Positions 58,960 to 64,000 of a stretch of DNA of 64,000 nt are shown here, in pieces. Under the pieces are notes generated by a model, which ran no database searches, was not told where the DNA came from, and was given only the letters and a program-made list of their open reading frames with translations. A program made the translations under genes and the position numbers. Numbering within the stretch: the stretch's first letter is position 1; every line of letters begins with the position of its first letter. Source of the DNA: Ulota crispa (Eukaryota > Streptophyta > Bryopsida > Orthotrichales > Orthotrichaceae); contig OY987248.1 of NCBI GenBank assembly GCA_963920765.1, positions 12,930,539 to 12,994,538 of the forward strand, in the 5' to 3' direction.

Positions 58960-59883
58960 CCCCTAAAGGACCATTGTCCCTTCAGAGAACAAGTTGGACT
59001 TTGGACATGTACCTATGGCTAAACTACTTTGTGAGATTTTCTAAAACTTTTATTGAAGGTGGGGAATTCAAAGATCTATGTGGGCATCTAATTTTTTCTT
59101 CATTCCGACATTTGACAAAGAAGTTATGCATGAATTTGTGAAAATTTGGATAAGACTGGCCATCCTTGCAGCCCAAAAACTTCTTTAAAATTTACTTTTT
59201 TTTAAAAATAGAAATTTGAAATTGGTTCTTTAGATTTTTTAATTCACGAGAAGCTTTGAATCATTCAAATTCAATCAATGACATGAAAGTTATGAGGCGT
59301 TTTTGTTTGCGGGCAGGTATGGATTCTCTACTCTAAAATAGACTTTGAAGTCCTTTATTTTACTCAATTTTCATTATTTTGGACAAAAAACTAAACCAAA
59401 GGAAGTAGATTGTTCATCAAAATATTATCACTGTTGGGATTGGCATTTTGCAATTCCGTAATTAAATTTTGAAAATTTTTGTGTTTTGACTCATTCTCTA
59501 CTTCATTTTACTTATTGATTTTCTCATGTGTTGTATAGTTCCAATTGATTTGAAAATTCTCCCACACATACCTAACTTGATCTTCTACATGGAAAAAACA
59601 AAGTGCAACTTTGGGTAGAGCAATTATTTGTTATAAGAGTGGTCAAAGGCTTCTAAAAGTTTTGGGCAGCATGGAAAAGAACTTTTTTTTTCACTTTAGA
59701 TGTATCTCACTCCTCTCCATTTGGAATGTGCCGATTTTTTCCCACCAGTACCTCTTTTAGTCTGGGGCAAGATCCTACGGTTGAATTTCCCAAAATCAAA
59801 ACATAAAATTCCTTTTTTCTAAACCTCCAAAAAGTGGCAATTTTTAATGATTTTGGCCAAAAAAGGGCTTGGTCCTTTAGGAG
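58960..59883. mobile_element. P-family element, long form, 924 bp
   Basis: TTAA at 58956-58959 and 59884-59887. Left CCCCTAAAGGACCATTGTCC; right GGGCTTGGTCCTTTAGGA. The outer arms match the palindrome at 53112-53830; the unique middle (TTCTCTACTCTAAAATAGAC, CTCCCACACATACCTAACTT) is shared with 36508-37431 and partly with 61819-62784. Non-coding. Confidence 0.85.
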
Positions 59884-59887
59884 TTAA

Positions 59888-60351
59888 AAAAGCAAAACAC
59901 AACGTCCATTCATTTCCAAATCAACGAATAAACAAATTTTAAATAGCAAGAACTATAATGAACATTCCCAAGCGTGGGAGCCTTTTAAATGAACCATGGC
60001 ATTATATTTTCTACTGTTTCATAAAACATAAGCCCAAATGATTAATGTGTTTCGAATATTCTCCCGAATGTCCCGGAAATGGCATTCTTCAAACGCCTAT
60101 GAAAAGCCGAGTGCTGCACTGCTGTGACGATTCTTCAGTCTAAATCTGCTATAGGAGGCCCAAATAGCGCAGATGAAATGGCCCTAAAGGCTTTGGGGTC
60201 CATGGTCCAAAGCCACGAATCCTTCGAGACTTGGGCCGTGATAGAAGAAACGGACCCTTAAAAAAGCCGGGCAGCCATTACATTTACATGCATTTCATGG
60301 CGAAACTGGCTGGAACTCATGAGGCAATTCTAGGGCCTGTGGAAAATCCAA
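59888..60351. other. No gene recognised
   Basis: Moderate GC, one 60-codon plus frame (60231-60413) that runs into the family F element; no domain. Confidence 0.35.
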
Positions 60352-60354
60352 TTA

Positions 60355-61612
60355 GAGCATCTCCACCGGTCCAGATTTGCTTAAAGTTTTCCATCTGGTT
60401 TGGCAAGGCATGAAGGCTTTCAATCTTCACCCATGTTCTTTGAAAAGGTGGCCTTACACTCAAACACGCCCATTAATGAGCAGTTGACCACTTATTTAGG
60501 GAAGTAGAGAATAAAGCTCACTAAACTTAAGGTGAATAGTGCATGAATAGTGGCTCGGAGGGTGACTTGTTAGACTTGCCAAAAAATCCCAAAATTCCTA
60601 GGGTCTTTATTTTGTCAAAAGACACTCAAAATTGTCATTTCTATTGCAAAAACTAAATTTTTTTGAAAATTGGTCTTTTTGCATATTTAACCGTTGGATC
60701 TTGTACTATACTAGTATAAGAATGTGGAAACAAAAATTCAAAAACTTTGACCGCACAAATTGCAAGATATTTGTATTCAAAGTGTAAAAAACAGACTTTT
60801 TTGCACCATGCATGACTAAACTATTTGACTTTGAACTTTTTTGACTTAAAATTTTTGCACCACAAAGTTTTGAGGTTTATTTTTGTATGGTGGGAAATTG
60901 AGTTAAGAATCTTTGGAAAAAATCAAAACAAAAAATACTTAATTTTCATTCTTAAATAAAACATTAGGTAGAAGAAGGTATGAGATTGAACAAAAACTTA
61001 AATTGTTAATAACCTTGCAATGGAATTGAAACTCAATAATCCCAATGGTGAGATTGTTCTAGCAAGCATACTTCACCCTCTCCAACAATTTTTTTGAAAA
61101 AATGTTAAACTTGCATTCAAAAATGAAGTTTATAAGTTATTTTTTCAAGAAGATGCTTGAGGTGCCCAAAAAACAAGATTGTCCATAACTTTCTCATAAC
61201 TAGTTCAAATGGAGTGGATCAAAGCTTCAGATGTAAACAAAACTATAGCCTATGACATAAAAAAACAAACAAAAAAAATTCACGTTTTTGCAAAAAAAAT
61301 TCAAGTTTTTGCAAAAAAAATTTGCTGTCCAATTTGCATAAATTTTTGCTTATCTAGGCATAGCTTTTGCTTTTGGGCATTGATAGGAATAAACATTATA
61401 TTCTCCAAAAGCTAATGTGTTTTCCTATCTTCAAAAAAGTTTTAAAAAATCAAGACAAAAATTGAGGCTGTAGGTACTTGCCCAAAATCCCATTTGTCCC
61501 CCGAGGGGGCACTCAGGGATTTAGGGGATAAGAGAGTTTGAGAGGGGCTTGAATGGGGCCTGCCTACTTTTCATCCACTTTGAGAGAGCCAGAGCCACCG
61601 GTGGAGATGCTC
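60355..61612. mobile_element. Family F element, long form, 1258 bp
   Basis: The ends GAGCATCTCCACCGG and CCGGTGGAGATGCTC match 40535-40919; the flanks are TTA and CTA. The interior is unrelated to the short copy. Near its right side it carries the end of a decayed P element (TGTCCCCCGAGGGGGCACTC, then GGATTTAGGGGATAA). No transposase is recognised. Confidence 0.75.
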
Positions 61613-61615
61613 CTA

Positions 61616-61800
61616 GGGGTTCAAATATCTCAAAAAAACGATGAACGAATGGTAATGAACAATTTTTTGTTCATTGGTGAATTTAATGTCACAACCTCTA
61701 GAATTTGTTATGGCTTGTTCATGGTGTGACTTGACCAAGCTTTCACAAATCTTATTCACATGAACTATTTTGGTGTAGAATGCCATAATTAAAACCCCCT
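61616..61800. mobile_element. Family E element, short form, abutting the family F element
   Basis: It starts AGGGGTTCAAATATCTC and ends ATAATTAAAACCCCCT, with interior TTGTTCATTGGTGAATTTAA and TTCACATGAAC. It begins within three bases of the end of the family F copy. Confidence 0.75.
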
Positions 61801-61818
61801 ATTATGTGGTTTATTTAA

Positions 61819-62784
61819 CCCCTAAAGGCCCAAGTGGTCCCTCGAGGGCCAATTGGGGTTTTGGGCATGTACTTATAGCTAAACTACTTTATGTAATTTT
61901 CTAAAACTTTTATTGAATGTGGGGAATTCAAAGATCTATGTGGGCATCTAATTCTTTCTTCATTTCAACATTTATTGAAGAAGTTATGCATGAATAATTG
62001 AAAAACAGGGAACAAGCGGGCAGCCCAAAAAAAAAAAGTTTGCATTTTTTTAAAATAAAAATAGGAAAGTGGTTCCTTATATTTTTATGTATGTGGGAAG
62101 CTTTGAATCATTCAATATCAATTAATGAGATGAAAGTTATGAGAAGTTTTTGTTTGCAGGTAGGTATTGGACTCCCAAACCTCCATTTCTTTTGCCCCTT
62201 GTAAAATTTGGTAATTTACTTTTTTGAGCTCTTTGTGTATTTGTTTTTTGACTTCTTTTTTTTTTCAAGTTGTAGTACACTAAAATTATTTGGTTTTTAC
62301 CATTTGGATCACAACAATTAATATTTCTCAATTTTACATAAATCTTCCAATTTTGCCAAGTGTATATGCAAATTTCATGGCCTTGTGGCATTGCAAGATT
62401 TTACAAATTATGATTCACACCTCCAATTTGTACAAAAAATTTCCCACACGTACCTAACTTAGTCTTTTACATGGGAAAGAAAATCTCAGTTTTGCGTAGA
62501 GCAATTTTTTTGAGAATTCTTTTGATATAGGAGTGATCAAAGGCTTCTAAAGTTTTTGGGCAGTAAGGAAAAAAGCTTTTTTTTTCACTTTAGATATCAA
62601 TATCTCACTCCCCTACATATAGAATGACCTGATTTTTTTCCCACAAATACCCCCCAAAGTCTAGGGCAAGATCTTATGATTGGATTTTAAAAAAAACCTT
62701 TTTTCCCTACCATTCTACTTATTCCCCCAAATGTGGCAATTTTTTAGTGGCTTTCACAGAAAAATGGGCTTAGGCCTTTAGGGG
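61819..62784. mobile_element. P-family element, long form, 966 bp
   Basis: TTAA at 61815-61818 and 62785-62788. Left CCCCTAAAGGCCCAAGTGG; right GGGCTTAGGCCTTTAGGGG, a near-perfect terminal match. The outer arms are shared with the palindrome at 53112-53830. Frames at 61998-62204 and 62137-62391 are internal and not conserved. Confidence 0.88.
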
Positions 62785-62788
62785 TTAA

Positions 62789-63514
62789 GGGAATTTATAT
62801 ATGCACATTGGGGGTTGATATTTGCACACACCCCATGGGGTAAGTCTTAGATTTCTACCATCATAAAGCTGAATTTTGAGAATTTTGAATTCATATTTGG
62901 ACTAAGAGACCATGATTTAGTCTAAAACCATGAAATGTTGCAATTCAACAACACCCAATGAAAAAATTTAGATAGGGAGAAAAGTGTTGTTTTTACTTTT
63001 TTGTAAAAAAGATAAGCTTTTTCATTGGATGTTGTCAAACTGCAATGTTTTTTAGGGAAAATTTCATGGATACCTCCAAAGTTTGCAATGATTTCATAGA
63101 TACCCCTGCTTTTTCAGAAATCTCACAAGTACCATTTGACCAAAATTTTCAAGCGTTTTTTTGTTGTGTATGCCACTTCCTTTCTTTCTTTGTGCGCACA
63201 CATAACAAGAAAGTAGTGTGTGCACAAGAGAGAAAAGAAGTGACATGCATAACAAAAAAAATGCTTGAAAATTTTGGTCCAAGGGTATCTGAGAAATTTC
63301 TAAAAAAGCAACGGTATCTATGAAATCACTGCAAACTTTGGGGGTATCCATGAAATTTTCCCTATTTTTTATGGTTCTAGACTAAATCATGATCTTTATG
63401 TCCAGATCTAAATTCAAAATTCTCAAATTCAGTTGTATGATGATAGAAATCTAAAATTAATCTAGTGAGGTGTGCAAATATTGACCCCCGGCGTGCATAT
63501 ATCAATTCCATTAT
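62789..63514. repeat. Long inverted repeat enclosing a family B element
   Basis: The left arm 62789-62935 (GGAATTTATATATGCAC, GATATTTGCACACACC, TGAGAATTTTGAATTCATAT, CATGATTTAGTCTAAAACCAT) pairs with the right arm of about 63368-63514. The loop contains a complete family B element, itself a foldback. P-family termini flank it on both sides. Confidence 0.8.
63054..63363. mobile_element. Family B foldback element, copy 2, about 310 bp
   Basis: GGGAAAATTTCATGGATACC and GGTATCCATGAAATTTTCCC are perfect inverted ends, and the arms pair for more than 130 bp. TA is on both sides. The frames at 63045-63323 (plus) and 63094-63351 (minus) are mirror images produced by the palindrome, not genes. Confidence 0.88.
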
Positions 63515-63518
63515 TTAA

Positions 63519-64000
63519 CCCCTAAAGCCCCAAAGTCTCCGTTGGGGACTTTTGGGATTTTGGGTAGGCTCATGCAACCTCAAATTTTTACATGATTTTT
63601 TGAAACTTCTTTATGAGTGTGTAGGAATGTATAAGGTTTGTGCGATGCAAAAAAACGTGATTATGTCACACGGTTCACAAGTTATGGGCTTTTTTTTGGC
63701 CAAAAGCACTTCAAGGGGCAGCTTGGGCGAGGGAGAAAATATTGACTTTGAAAGGGGGGGAGCAAGGAGGGCTTGCCACATGTTGCTCTAGTGGTCCCCA
63801 TTATTTATGCCTTTCATTTCCAATTAGGAGGACAGATTGGGCTTTGGGGGCTTCTAAATTTTAGAGTTTTAGAGTTTTTAAACTTTTTTTTTTATAGAAT
63901 TTGTAGTACATGTTCATCTTCAAACACACCATTTTGATTTTTCATATCTAAAAACATGTGGTGGGAAACTTCACTCAAAAATGTCACTGTATTTGCAAAA
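63519..64000. mobile_element. P-family element, left part, cut by the window edge
   Basis: TTAA at 63515-63518, then CCCCTAAAGCCCCAAAGTC and the palindromic TCTCCGTTGGGGACTTTTGGG. The interior differs from the other long copies. The right end lies beyond 64000. The plus frame at 63552-63791 has no recognised domain. Confidence 0.6.

Noticed and set aside
63045-63351. Similar proteins read from both strands over the same bases
   Set aside because: A mirror effect of the family B palindrome, which reads nearly the same on both strands.

Overview
The window looks like nuclear DNA of a streptophyte plant, probably a land plant. The evidence is introns with GT-AG borders, three recognisable plant gene families (an RWD-domain DRG partner, an RLP4-type malectin/LRR receptor-like protein, a SOL1-type M14 carboxypeptidase), telo-box promoter motifs (AAACCCTA type), and CACTA, hAT, Harbinger-like and other inverted-repeat elements. 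No bacterial, organellar or viral gene set is visible. I cannot name the species. Low gene density and the many piggyBac-like (TTAA) elements make a model angiosperm unlikely, but that is inference.

Layout. 1-22 kb is the gene-bearing part. An intronless RWDD1/DFRP2-like gene (1049-1810, +) has an upstream tandem duplication that copied its start codon. A ten-exon RLP4-like gene (8735 to 5044, -) reconstructs to a clean 627-residue protein with signal peptide, malectin-like domain, LRRs, one membrane helix and a short tail, but no kinase. A SOL1/carboxypeptidase-D-like locus (about 21060 to 16543, -) is clearly related to the family but broken: a zinc-ligand substitution, no visible exon for the third zinc ligand, two one-base deletions, an in-frame stop, and a C-terminus ending inside an inverted-repeat element.

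22-64 kb is AT-rich and gene-poor, made mostly of short non-autonomous DNA elements, many nested. I separate these families: A and J (TIR AACACCATATT, 4-bp target duplications for A), B (foldback, GGGAAAATTTCAT), C (GGGAATTACTAYARC), D (GGGTATGTTCACACTTGG, 3-bp target duplications), E (AGGGGGYTTCAAATAT, 3-bp target duplications), F (GAGCATCTCCACCGG), H (GGGTGATTGCAAGAA, 4-bp target duplications), I, K and L (hairpin or TIR elements), short CACTA elements, and a large P family with TTAA at both ends and CCC-type termini that looks piggyBac-derived. Two transposase-type gene remnants are recognisable: a Myb/SANT-like gene (30.6-31.5 kb, +) interrupted by a CACTA element with a perfect target duplication, and a hAT dimerisation-domain fragment (54.57-54.93 kb, -).

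The three host loci are not a functional cluster; the first two are convergent. The interest lies mainly in the elements: their structure, their nesting, and older copies of flanking repeats that serve as empty sites.
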